Assembly (NCBI RefSeq): GCF_019649055.1
Contig: NW_026570223.1
Coordinates: 1,116,001-1,180,000 of the forward strand
Reading direction: 5' to 3'
DNA length: 64,000 nt
Origin: Paramacrobiotus metropolitanus
Lineage: Eukaryota > Tardigrada > Eutardigrada > Parachela > Macrobiotidae
Position numbers and translations under genes: made by a program. Positions 29,843 to 40,815 of this stretch are shown piece after piece. The notes beneath the pieces were generated by a model. That model searched no databases and was not told where the DNA came from. It saw only the letters and a program-made list of their open reading frames with translations. How positions within the stretch are numbered: the stretch's first letter is position 1; each line of letters begins with the position of its first letter.

Positions 29843-32501
29843 ATGAAAAAATCCTGTTGTGGATTATTTGTTATCGACTCCAATGAACCAGTTCCGTTAA
29901 CAGCTATTCATTACGATGTGGATGTTAAAGGATTTGCCAGTTCCATCACAATCAACCAGACATTCAAGAACGTCGAATCAACCGATTTGGAATGCGTGTA
30001 CGGATTCCCAGTGAACGACCAAGCAGCTGTCACCGGCTTTACCGTGAAGATCGACGACCGCACTTTGACCAGTCAGTTCAAGAAGAAGGACGAAGCCTTC
30101 AAGGAGTACAACGCGGCACTGCAACGCGGAGACGGCGCGTATCTTCTGGACCAGGCGGATCGCAGCGACGACACCTTCGTGCTGAGTGTGGGCAGACTGC
30201 CGCCCGGGAGGGATTGCGTGGTCAGCATCAACTACGTCTGCACACTGGACAGCGTCAGCGAGACGAAGCAGCGACTCCTCATTCCCATGGCGCTCTTCCC
30301 GAGATACAATCCCAATCCGGAAAGCACGGTTGGGACAACGGCGCCGCCGGAGAAGTATGCTGCAACGGTGTCGTATAAAGCAACGCTGGATGGCAAAATT
30401 GAAACGCTAGATAAAGTGAAATCCGTGTCATCTGTGTCGCACCCGATTGCTGTCAGCATTACTGGAGAGAAATCCGTTCAGGTTGGTTTTATCGTTTTGC
30501 CCTAATTATAGGATAGTGTACCATTTTATCACAGCTGCAATAAAGCATTATATGCCTGACATACATTTATTGCATCATTTCATTTGTGTACAAGTATGAG
30601 CGTAATTATATGAGCATATAGATATTTGTACAGTATACGGTAACTGGCGTGAACAGTGTACGAGTTTTCATTTAAAAACTGAAGAGCGTACTTGAACTGA
30701 TTTTTCGTCGCAGGTCACTTTCGGTCCCCAGCAGCAACCGGTTGATCGTGACCTGGTGATCGACATCGAAATCCAGAACAATCCTCAGCACCATGTCTCG
30801 GTCGAGGGCGTCGACGGTGATCAGTTTGTAGGAATGTATTCTTTTATTCCTCAATTCGGACAAGATGACCAGAAAGTGCAAAGTGAGCTAATCTTTGTCC
30901 TGGACTGCTCCGGGTCGATGGAAGGCGACAAGATCGAAGATGCGAAACGTGCGATGCAGATATTCTTAAGGAGTATTCCAGAAGGCTGTTATTTCAACTT
31001 TTACAGATTTGGTAGCACTTTTGAATCGTTGTTTCTGGAAAGTAAGTTATACGCCGAGGATACATTCAAAGCTGCAAAACGTTATGCTGATGAAACATCT
31101 GCAAATTTGGGGGCACCCAAATCTTGCAACCGTTAAACAAGATTTTCGCTACTCCGCCTCTTTCCGATTTCTCCAGACAGTTATTTGTGTTGACCGATGG
31201 AGAAGTCAGCAACACGGAACAGGTCATCGATCTGGTGAAGCAAAGTGCATCTAATTCTAGAGTTTTCTCGTTCGGCATCGGCGATAGTTGCAGTCGCTCA
31301 CTGGTCAACGGAATCGCGTTGGCCGGCAACGGAAAATCAGAGTATTGCAAACACGGAGAAATCCTGGAGGACAAAATCGGCCGCCATCTGGAACGGGCGT
31401 TGCAGCCTGCTGTTGTACAAGCCAGTGTTTTGTGGGAAGGAGTGAAGAACGTGCAACAAGTGCCGTACGTGTTACCGCCCGTATTCCGCGGTGACCGGCA
31501 AATTGCTTATGCGTTCTTCGAAATTGGAGAGACAGATCAGACTCCCAAAGTCGTTTTGCAGCTGAAAGACAAGTTGAAGAAAGAAACAGATTTTGCATAT
31601 CCCATCAGTGCTGAGAAAAATCAAGGCATTGCTAAATTGGCAGCGAGAGCTTTAATTAAACATCTGGAAACCGCGCCTACTGGGACACCATCATCCATTA
31701 GCAGTGGATCCTTACAAAAGCGGAAAGTGGAACTGTCTGACACGAAGACAGAAGAGATTGATGCTGATAACAAAAATTTGATTACCGACATTTCCTTGAA
31801 ATATGGCGTGATGTCCAAGCATGTTTCGCTCCTGGCGATAGAACAACGAGAAGGTGAACGAGCCAAAGAGATGCAACTACAAGAAATCTCTGTACAGGTA
31901 TCAGCGCTGAGGTTCTATCAGCCGATGCCGCGATGTGGCATTCCAAGTAGTGTAGCACTGGGTGCGATGGGAATCATGTCTCCGAGTACGGTACCACCAC
32001 CTAAAGCTCAGCAGTCGTTAGCAGGTCGTGCGATGTCTGGAGTTCCTGCTGCTTCAAAAAGGGCCAAAGAGATGGTTGTTAATATCACATCAAAATTTCA
32101 TGCAAAAAAGGATAATAGTGTGGTGTCCGATTACGCTGTGGTGTGTAATGACGCGGGCAAGACGTCCGATGATTCGCGAGACCAAGAAGCAGAGAGGTTC
32201 AGAGCTACTAAGAAGCCGGTTTTGAATCAGGTTTTGGAAGTGGGACGGCAGCTGGGAATTTTCGGATAATTTGAAATGTATTCTGGGCGTCACCAAGGAC
32301 GCTGCAGAAAGCAAAGCCGGGGAGAAATTGGATCCAGTTGTTTTGGCAACACTACTGGTAGTAGCCTATCTGAATGCCAAACATGCCGGTCAAACGCAGA
32401 TTTGGCAGGCCATTGCTAAAAAAGCGCTGACTTTTATCCGGAAGCAGATATCCTCTGATCAAGAAAACAATATCCTGAAGAGTTTACAATCGCTCTTTTA
32501 A
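29843..32501 (+). CDS. VIT-VWA domain protein, copy 2 (two frameshifts as sequenced)
   Basis: Exon 1 29843-30481 and exon 2 30714-32501, phase 0, about 810 aa if the frame is followed through. The order is VIT domain (VYGFPVNDQAAVTGF, LPPGRDCVVSINYV), VWA with MIDAS DCSGSMEGD and LTDGEV, a conserved ALQPAVVQASVLWEG region, a variable Ser/Ala/Lys-rich linker, then a C-terminal helical block (VVLATLLVVAYLNAKHAG, IWQAIAKKALTFI). The frame breaks twice: near 31108, where a G run appears one base short, and near 32243, where 8 nt are missing against copy 1, giving a stop at 32267-32269. The first could be an assembly error in a homopolymer; the second looks like a real deletion. No signal peptide is visible, so a cytosolic VWA5A-like role is more likely than a secreted one. 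Confidence 0.82.
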
Positions 32502-33471
32502 GGTGTCGACTTCAAACAATTTTCTGCGACGTTGTAGTACTTATATACAGAGTAGTTCATTCTTCTTGCATTGCTCTCGGGACAATTAAAAAAAACAAAT
32601 TATAATTTTAATTTTACAGTTATTCGGTTGAATTGGTCTGATCTTCAACGTGAGTACAAACAAAAGGGCTCTCAGTGGAAGACGGTGTACAGTGTAAAAT
32701 AACCTCCGTAGGACCAAATTATAAGCACTTCCGACTGCTAAGCTCATGAAGGGTTATATGCAATTATGCATTCTTCAATATTCTGCACGACGTGCTAAAC
32801 TCAAGCTACTTTACAGTTTACTGGCATCTTTAATGGCGTTCTCACTGCGTTGTACAGATCTAGAACTGGTAGTGGAAACTTCATGCGTAGCAAAAGTGAT
32901 TAATGCTTTGAACAACCATGTACTCGCATATATATTTGAATAAGATGATAAGTGTAACGCAGACGCGTAAGCGCTTACTGGACTTCAGTATTCTGATATG
33001 TGCTAACGAATCGAGAGATTAACTTCCTTCTTTGCAAGGTGTTAATGGTATGTCCGTATAACATTTGAGCACTGACTCAACGGAAATGTTTTAAGTCTTA
33101 TCTAAAGTCAATGGCAGCTGCATACCTGTCAAAGAACTCAGTAGGTAATTATTTGGGGTCTGATTACCACTAACGCACAGTTAAATTTCAAATGCGAGCG
33201 AAATATTCGGAAGTGGTCAGGAAACAAAACAGGAAGCAATGATATCTGCAGTAAAAAATAAGGGCACTGGAATAGGTCTTGGGATTTGTAAACCCTGTCA
33301 AATACCACGACATTCAGTCGGCACGCAGTATCGGGATAGCTGGGTATTTAAACGGTAATATCTAAGTCTAGTCCACGAATAAATAACATACTCATTTTGA
33401 AACTGTGTTCTTGTATACGCCAATAAGTTTGTGGAAAAATTTTACCTGATTAGCGTTACATCGATTTAGCC
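32502..33471. other. intergenic, no supported gene
   Basis: A 65-codon ORF at 32746-32943 has no family features. A TATTTAA element near 33347 may be the core promoter of the protease that starts at 33472. Confidence 0.45.
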
Positions 33472-34778
33472 ATGTCTGGTGTATTGGGAATTTTTGTTGG
33501 GTTTTTGGTTTCGTTTCGTAAGTGATTTTTATCAAGTTACAATGTCCGGAATACCGTGATTTATAAGTATATGATTCTGCAGGCCTGGCTGACGCGGCAG
33601 TTGCATGTGGAACGTCTCAGATATCTCCCAGGTCCGAGATGTCAAGAGTAAAAGGTGGGTTCACGTCATACTCATCTTGTTCACAATACGTTTTGATTAC
33701 CATTTGATATCCAGGTGGTAGCGATGCGATTGCCGGTAGCTGGCCTTGGCAGATCCGTCTCGGAGTGCGTTATCCAAACGGTCAAGTGTCATGGGTTTGT
33801 GGAGGCAGCATTCTCACCGAAAGATATGTGGTGACCGCTGCACATTGTTTGCTTGGGTAAATTAGCTAATGCGATAAAGATGCATATGCAAAATGCTGAC
33901 GGGGGTTATATACTTTACAGAGGCGTCAACGGCCAATACGTGGTGCGTGCCGGTGATCACGATCAGAGTCGCATCGAAGCTAGCCAAGTGGATCATTCGG
34001 TGCTGCGCGTGGGTCGTCATCCCAATTACGGCGGCGAGCGGACCTTTGTCAACGATATCGCCATCTTGCGTTTGGCGACGAATTTGACCTTTAAAGCCCA
34101 AGTGAGTCCGGTGTGCATTCCGTCGAACAGCCAGGATGTTGCACAAGGAACGAACTGCATGGTGACGGGATGGGGCGGATCCGGACCAATCGGGAACATG
34201 AATAAGCCGCTGTTGCAACAGGGACGCGTGCAGATCATTGGGCGAGAACAGTGCGCGCAGCGCTACTGGGGTGCCATGGTCGCTGGTGCGGTTCAAGTAT
34301 GTGCCGGAACGCCAACCTTAACAACCGATGCTTGCAAGGTAAAAAAGTTCTGGTGAATAACGATATGTCTGGTGACTAGATAGTCGGTATAAAGCGTATG
34401 AATTTAATTTTAAGTCTCGGTACAGGTATCAGTTTAATTTCAATGTCATATGCAGATAGTCACCACGCAATTACTACTTTAGTAGCGAAATTAATCGAAA
34501 TTAATTTTTAGGGTGATAGTGGCGGTCCTTTGGTGTGTCAAGATCCAGTCAGTCGAAAATGGGTTCTCCATGGGATCGTTAGTTTTGGAGCTGGGTACGC
34601 TATACAGTATATGTAACGTAATGCATATATGCGGGCCTTCATCCGGCGATTTATTGATCACGTTTCTGCATTTTCTTAAATCTACAGATGTACCAGTAAT
34701 AAACCAGCTGTATATACAAGAGTGACCGGATTGCTTGATTGGATCAAGACAACGACCGGCAACACCGCTATGGTGTAA
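33472..34778 (+). CDS. secreted trypsin-like serine protease (S1A), copy A
   Basis: Six exons: 33472-33517, 33583-33654, 33715-33856, 33921-34338, 34512-34594 and 34688-34778, all in phase, 283 aa. The start exon [15 protein letters not shown] is a signal peptide. A short propeptide with a Cys ([19 protein letters not shown]) precedes the chymotrypsin fold. Catalytic residues are His in VVTAAHC, Asp in NDIAILRL and Ser in GDSGGP. The residue six before the catalytic Ser is Asp (TTDACKGDSGGP), the S1 pocket of trypsins, so cleavage after Arg or Lys is expected. TGWGGSGP and [14 protein letters not shown] are typical of the fold. Exon lengths and phases match the protease at 39092-40815 except for 3 nt in the last exon, so the two are tandem paralogs. 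Confidence 0.93.
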
Positions 34779-35582
34779 TCGGAAATGTGCTCCATATAAC
34801 CGACACGACCAGAGCTGAATATCTGGAATTTAAAGAGTTGAATATCACTTCCGGCCTGTTTACCGGGGACGGATCAAAATCCATCTCTGGCTGCACTAGG
34901 GCAGCAGGGCATTGATTTTCTTTTCTCTGTGATAGAGTGTCTACAAAGTGTACAGTACTATTTTATTTGATGCATGATGCCAATTTTAGTGTCTGCCTTT
35001 AGAAACCGTCTTGTGATTTTTAACACAATAGAATCGCTGTGGTAGTTAATGAGGCTATAATGTTCTGAATACTGAATAGATGTTTAGTAATATTTATAAA
35101 ATAAAAGCGCATTCATGATTCACATGTTTTTGCTGTAATAAACATGTTTTCGTCTGCCGCGGTATGAACACCACTGCATATGCATGTAGCGAAGATTATC
35201 ATTAACGCCCCAGGAACTTGCAGGAAGGCCATGATCGTCTTTATAGCCTGGCCAGGGTCGATTCAACTCGATTGTATACTGCATTAGAGCAGTAATTCAT
35301 GCGGGAATATATCAGGCGATATAAGCACCGGAGGAAGTTAGAGTGCAAACAACTCTGCTGACATGCCACTGCTGAGGTTGGCAAGAGTGTTTACATTAGG
35401 TGGAAATACAGAGCGGAATTTAAATTTACAATTATAACGATCACGTTTGTCAGTTCTTCAACGGCGGTAAAGGAATATCAAGTGCGCACGCAAGACTCGG
35501 GATAAGTACAGTAGATCCTTCACACGCAACGGAATTCCATATTTTCATATCCATTTGTCTGATACAAGGTACGCGAAATTTT
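34779..35582. other. intergenic, no supported gene
   Basis: Non-coding by eye between protease A and the GPCR. An AATAAA-type signal follows the protease near 35099. Nothing else recognised. Confidence 0.45.
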
Positions 35583-37011
35583 ATGGTTTTTCAAGGCAAA
35601 ATGAACCTAAGCGCTGATACCGGGAATTTTAAATATTCGGCTAACGATACGTTGATACCATGGATTACATTTATTCCTCGCGAAGATTTGACCGAATGGC
35701 TTACGGTATCCCTGATAGTCTGCATAGCTGGCACATTCTCGTACATCTTGCTTTTATCACCATCACTTCCCAAAAAGGCCTAATAAACGGTGCCGGGTTA
35801 CTGCTGTTCCATTTGATCATCATGGAAGGTTTGATAGCCACGGGACATTTTTATTTATTTTTTATCAACGTGTTCAGCCAAACCGTCCCAAGTGACAGTA
35901 CAGAATTTTGCTACTACTCCATGTTGTGTTATTGGACAACGGCGTTTGTTGCAAACTGGTTGGCGGTGTTTTTATCCATTAACCGTTTGGTCGCTGTGGC
36001 CAAGCCACACCTGTACCGGTACTTGACGACGCTGTGTGCACGACGAGCGATGCTGATTGGCAGCTGGATTCTGGGTCTCACGGCAGCCGCACCGACCGTT
36101 GGCCATCATCTTTACCGGCACATGGCGACTATACCGGGCTTATGTATTATACATTATGGATTTGCACCGGGAGAGTAAGTAATTCTACAAAAACTTAATG
36201 AGCCTACGTGAATAATTAAATATATTTTTATAATAATTAATGTTTTCGAATGTCATGGAAGGATAAAGAAAATTGACTTACTGTATTACATAGAGAATTA
36301 TTCTGCAGTTTATAGAATTTGCCTTCAGGTACATTGCCACAACAAAAATTAATGTCGTCGTCAGTCAATTTTTCAGCTAATTTCAGGAAGAAAAGTATAA
36401 TTTTTCAGCTAATTTCAGGAAGAAAAGAACGTATTTTAATTAATAACTTTAGATTATTGTTTGCAGCGAACATTTGTTCGAAGTTGTCGTTACATTGGGA
36501 TGTTATGTTCCCTTGGCCTTAACTCTGGCCGTGTATGTTTCTCTCTTCGCGGCCATGAAGTGTCGCACGAGACACGAAAGCATTCCGCCGCATGAGCGGT
36601 CACAACGGAAGTATCAGGGAAGATCAACCATTCAGCGACGGATCTCCATGGCGCGGATGCTGTTCATCTCGTCGGCATCTTATTGTCTGTGCTTTTATCC
36701 GATCCCTGTTATCATGGCCTTTTTCCCATACGTTTTTCATAGATATCCTATGGCACTACTGTGGTTACGAACGCTGGTGTTTGCCGGCTTTGCTGCAAAA
36801 CCGGTAAGAAGCGAATCAATCTAATCGGTGTCTTGCAGAAGTTTTATTAAGACTTTTATTCCGAATATTGAAAATAACGTGTCATGGCTTATAGGCGTTG
36901 TACTGCGCTTTAAGCGTGGAGTATCAGCAAGCGTTGAAAAGACTTTTTCGTCGAAAGGGATTGACAACGGCTGGGGATGCATCGCAAAGTTCAGTGCAGT
37001 TTGATTCCTGA
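35583..37011 (+). CDS. orphan class A-like GPCR with one frameshift
   Basis: Exons 35583-36174, 36467-36803 and 36895-37011. The extracellular start carries NLS and NDT glycosylation sites. TM1 is LTVSLIVCIAGTFSYILLL in the first frame. From about 35775 the protein continues one frame over with TM2 LINGAGLLLFHLIIM, TM3 WTTAFVANWLAVFLSINRLVAVAKP (NRL in place of DRY), TM4 MLIGSWILGLTAAAP, TM5 FEVVVTLGCYVPLALTLAVYV, TM6 ARMLFISSASYCLCFYPIPVIM and TM7 with KPALYCAL in place of NPxxY. The break lies at the AAAAA run of CCCAAAAAGGCC (35769-35778), where one extra A restores both flanking frames, giving 348 aa. A sequencing or assembly error is the simplest reading, but a recent null allele is possible. 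Not closely similar to the GPCR at 6376-7526. Confidence 0.82.
36365..36428. repeat. tandem duplication in a GPCR intron
   Basis: The unit TTTTTCAGCTAATTTCAGG plus AAGAAAAG occurs twice in a row, about 36 bp apart, inside intron 1 of the GPCR. It contains TTTCAG, so it doubles a possible splice acceptor, but the functional acceptor by frame is at 36466. Confidence 0.6.
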
Positions 37012-37088
37012 TCGAAACGTTCGATGCTCAAACAAGCTTCAACTATACGCTACCGAAACAACAACAGATTACTAGCGGTGGTTGTTAA

Positions 37089-37251
37089 CCACGTGATGGC
37101 ACGAGCGCGAGCGCCAATACCACTGGGTATTTAATGGTACTGGGTTTGTGGAATTGGAAAAGTGTAACGTACGCTCTCCGTGGCGTCAGACAAATTTAAT
37201 GCTCTTGACGAAGGCTTATTGCAGCACCTCGCGCTTCGCGTTCGGTGCAAA
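37089..37251 (-). mobile_element. MITE-like dispersed repeat, copy A
   Basis: Read on the minus strand it begins TTGCACCGAACGCGAAGCGCG and aligns along its full length with 59423-59580 on the plus strand, at roughly 85 percent identity by eye. Its ends are imperfect inverted repeats of one another (GCACGAGCGCGAGCGCC against the reverse of the GCGCTTCGCGTTCGGTGC end). No coding capacity. Confidence 0.7.
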
Positions 37252-37674
37252 AAAAGATTTCGTACAACATACTCACAAAATTTTATTGTTGAGAATTTCC
37301 TGTGATATATATACCACAAAAGCAAAAATAATAATTTGTTATTTGTTATACCGTATAATGACGTTAAACATGAAATACGGAGCAATAATGAGTGCTCGCA
37401 AGCATCCGTTAAAGTTTGACAGCGGATCTTTCGGCACAGTATTGTATTCATTTTCAATACGATATCTTCTATGCATTGTAATTTGTACACATAATAGTAC
37501 TACTTTCACCAGACATCCAACCGGGATATGCAGATGGCTGCAATTATCCGAATGACACAGAAACTACAAGCAATAGGTTTCTGTTACCTGCACTGAAATA
37601 CGGCGTATCAAAGATCCGGGGAAATCTGTTTTCATGAGATACAGGATGTTATCCAAAGCATGGTTAAAAATCAC

Positions 37675-37682
37675 TATAAAAA
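37675..37682 (+). promoter_or_regulatory. probable TATA box of the small secreted peptide gene
   Basis: TATAAAAA lies 138 bp upstream of the ATG at 37813. With a start about 30 bp downstream this leaves a 5' leader of roughly 100 nt. The strong consensus suits a highly expressed small peptide gene. Confidence 0.5.
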
Positions 37683-37812
37683 CGATTGAATGCTGCAGAC
37701 GCTGCCTGAACTACACTTTTTATTCGTATTCTCGAATTTGCGTTTTGTAGTCTCCACACTTTCTTGAGCAGCTTTTACACTTCGAAGTGTATGACCTTTG
37801 CAGTACTTAACC

Positions 37813-38043
37813 ATGGTTTCCGTCGGACGCTTATTCATGTTATTTGCCATCATCCTGGCCGTTTTTGCCGTGCATGCCAACGCTGCCAAGGGCGACAAGA
37901 AGCCGGTGGACAAGAACAAGCCGCTGCCGGAGAAGCCACTGCCGAAACCGCCCTCCATCACCGAGCAGGCCAAGAATGAAGGCAAGTTCTTTGACGGTGC
38001 CCACAAACTGGAGCAGCCCCTCAAAAAGACCAAGACTTTCTAG
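37813..38043 (+). CDS. small secreted Lys/Pro-rich peptide, unrecognised
   Basis: Single exon, 76 aa. The first 24 residues (RLFMLFAIILAVFAVHANA core) form a clear signal peptide with an ANA cleavage site. The mature part has about 52 residues, is very rich in Lys and Pro (KKPVDKNKPLPEKPLPKPP), then has an acidic/amphipathic segment ITEQAKNEGKFFDGAHKLEQPLKK and ends KTKTF. No cysteines, so it is probably unstructured or a processed peptide. The upstream in-frame codons before ATG 37813 lack a Met start. It is one of the few intronless genes here, with a TATA box upstream and an AATAAA at 38193. Codon use (CTG, AAG, GCC) is noticeably GC-biased in third positions compared with the flanking DNA, supporting a real and possibly highly expressed gene. 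Confidence 0.78.
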   Translation: MVSVGRLFMLFAIILAVFAVHANAAKGDKKPVDKNKPLPEKPLPKPPSITEQAKNEGKFFDGAHKLEQPLKKTKTF

Positions 38044-39091
38044 ATATGGATTGCATTATGTATGTATTGTCCTGTAAACATGACTGTAAACTTATTTAGC
38101 AACAAATAACTGGCGGCTGGTATCAGTGTTTTTTGTGTCGTTTGATTCTGCAAAGATGCAAACCTGTGGTTACTTAAGGGATGAAAGTTTACAATAAAAT
38201 GCTATAAGCAAACTGGTCTGTTCTCGTGATTAGCTAGTGAAACGTCTGTAAATCCGCCAATTATTTACACAGTAACCATAAAAAGTGTTCAAAGATGGTA
38301 AAAATAATTTCTGGGCAAGGTAGAAGGCACATACGAGTAATTGCGGTATATTGCCGGCATTATAACTCGAAAACGTCAATCACAGCAAATGAAATATTGT
38401 CTAACGTGAGGTGAAAGTAAAATCGGTCACAGTACATGTACCATACATTTGCTTTATTATGATACAGTACTTATACTAAATGCGTTTCCCATAACCAGGA
38501 AAACGAAATTCACTGAGCAGTTTACGAAAAATAAAAACACCCTACTGGGTAATACATTTTGATTTAGGTACTAAAGATAACATAATGATGTGCCGAAGCT
38601 TGTGTATGTACATTTTGTGAAATAAAAGACAGTATCCGAAAATTAAACACAATAAAATTTTTATTATTTATTTATTACTATATTTACATCTGCTTACGAT
38701 TAGCTGAATTAATACCGTTACTACCGTTGAATTAATACCGTTACCGTTATTTTTCATTATTACCATTTTTTATGGTTTCGTATTACAAAAAAATGTACAG
38801 AAGCGTAGCAACCAACGTCATTATAACCTGTCTGAATGTTAGGTCGGTCAGGATATCGGCGAGCTCGCCCAATAAATAAAGTTCTGTCTTTCATGGCACT
38901 TTTTACACTTCTAAAGTAGGTTTGTATTTCATGTACGTATGTAATATTGCAACCGCTGGGAATACATAATTTTTGATGGCAGTATTACACCAACGACTAA
39001 TTCTGTTAATTGAATAACGATTCTCTACGTTCGCTTACTAATTAATCTGGTGGACTGATTGGGCCTAACGAGAGCTGCAGTCTGCATAAAG
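38044..39091. other. 3' UTR and intergenic
   Basis: AATAAA at 38193-38198 is a plausible poly(A) signal for the small peptide gene. A short tandem repeat of GAATTAATACCGTTAC lies near 38706-38745. No gene seen before the protease start. Confidence 0.5.
38193..38198 (+). terminator. probable polyadenylation signal of the small peptide gene
   Basis: AATAAA is located 150 nt after the stop codon at 38041-38043. It is the first canonical hexamer downstream of the small gene. Confidence 0.45.
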
Positions 39092-40815
39092 ATGTTTGCT
39101 CCATTGGCGCTTTTTGCATTGCTTTTGGTGTCCTTCAGTAAGTGCCCTTACTGGAGCCTGGAGAGTCCCGTACCGATCATATTAATTTTGACAAAATTAA
39201 ACAATTGTCAAAACGCAAACAATACGTATTAAACGCATGGGCTGCTTTTTTAATAACGATATCCGAGAGGTACACGGCGTAAAGGTCAAGAGCGTTTTTT
39301 AATTAACTTAAAACACCATCTACTACATAAAGCTTTACCTAAACTCCTTGATCGTCTTCCAGGCAGCAGACAGTGCAGACTGAATTGCTAAATGTAGATA
39401 CAATTTGTGTTTCACAACTACGAAGTAGTACTTACAGTGCATTATTCATAGACGTGGGTGGTGATGCGGTACAATGTGGAATGCCACAAATTCCTCCAAG
39501 AAACGAGATGAACAGAGTGAAAGGTTCACGACAATAATTGTTGATAATAACGCACTGGCTAACGCTTCTATAAAAATTATCAGGCGGCAGCGACGCTATT
39601 CCAAATAGTTGGCCATGGCAAATTCGCTTGGGAATTGTATTTCCTAATGGATATGTCAACTGGGGTTGTGGAGGCAGTATTCTCAATGAGAATTTCGTGG
39701 TTACGGCTGCCCACTGTATAGTCAAGTTAGTACTTGTGAAATCAACTGAACAGAACGTTGACGACCATTACATAATTTTGTTGTGCAGTGGAGAAAACGG
39801 ACAGTATATTGTGCGCGCCGGTGACCACGATCAGTTCCGCGACGAACCCACCCAACAGGATATTCGTGCCAGCGCCGTACGCCGTCACGAGAACTATGGC
39901 GGCGAGTACAACTTTGCTAATGACGTTGCTATTCTGCGCCTGGAGAGGCCTCTGACCTTTACACCGCAAGTCAGCCCGGTGTGCCTGCCGTCCAGCCGGG
40001 TGGATGTTGCCCATGGCACCGACTGCATGGTGACGGGATGGGGTGGGTCCGGACCTTGGGGGAACCAGAATAGGCCGATGCTCCAGCAAGCCCCCGTGCA
40101 GATCATTGGGCGAGAACAGTGTGCGCGCTGGTACTGGGGGGATGGCGTCATTGGCCAGGTGCAGGTGTGCGCCGGAGCGCCGAATTTTTCGACCGATGCT
40201 TGCAAGGTAGAAAGCTCTTTAATGGCTAGTCGAAACTGCAGCGACTACGTGATAGTATGGTACCAAATTCTGGGTCTAAAACGTTTGGAAATTTATTTCA
40301 CACATAACTCTACACCGAATACTGCGGGCATAACGGTTTTCACATCAGCGTGTATAGTATACAAAAATTATTTGACTACACAACGTGAAAACATAATGCA
40401 AAAAAATGTTCCAGAAAGCCAAATTTGCCGAACAAGTACGTACCGGGTCACTTTCCTTAATCAAAGGAAAAACGAGCGTTCATATAACCCGCATTTATCG
40501 TATTATGCCGGTTAAAAGTAAAAGTGCATTGTTATTTTAGGGTGATAGCGGAGGTCCCTTGGTGTGTCAAGATCCTGGAAGCCGGAAGTGGGTTTTACAA
40601 GGGATCGTCAGCTTTGGATTCGGGTACGCAAAAATTGGCAAAACGCAATTTATAATACAGGAAATTGGGATGCATTAATTTTTGCTGCGGAATGAAGTAT
40701 AAAGTTTGTGGTTGTCTATAGATGCACCAGTGACCGGCCCGCCGTATACACGAGAGTGACCGCAATGGCTGACTGGATCAGGATGATGACCCAAAACACC
40801 GCTTTGGTACAGTAA
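39092..40815 (+). CDS. secreted trypsin-like serine protease (S1A), copy B
   Basis: Six exons: 39092-39137, 39452-39523, 39584-39725, 39789-40206, 40541-40623 and 40722-40815, all in phase, 284 aa. Signal peptide [15 protein letters not shown]. The propeptide has [18 protein letters not shown], matching copy A. Catalytic triad: His in VVTAAHC, Asp in NDVAILRLE, Ser in GDSGGP; Asp189 equivalent in STDACKGDSGGP indicates trypsin specificity. Exons 1 to 5 have the same lengths and phases as copy A (46, 72, 142, 418, 83 nt) while introns differ freely, so the genes arose by duplication and kept their structure. Residues around the active site ([28 protein letters not shown]) are nearly the same in both, which suggests similar substrates. 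Confidence 0.93.

Larger units (their letters stand above)
37012..37812. other. intergenic, holds one copy of a MITE-like repeat
   Basis: No gene. A 163-bp repeat at 37089-37251 matches 59423-59580 in inverted orientation. The promoter of the small secreted peptide gene occupies the right end. Confidence 0.6.

Noticed and set aside
35081-35330. Possible tRNA from a GGTCGATTC-like B box near 35255
   Set aside because: No matching A box or cloverleaf at the right distance.
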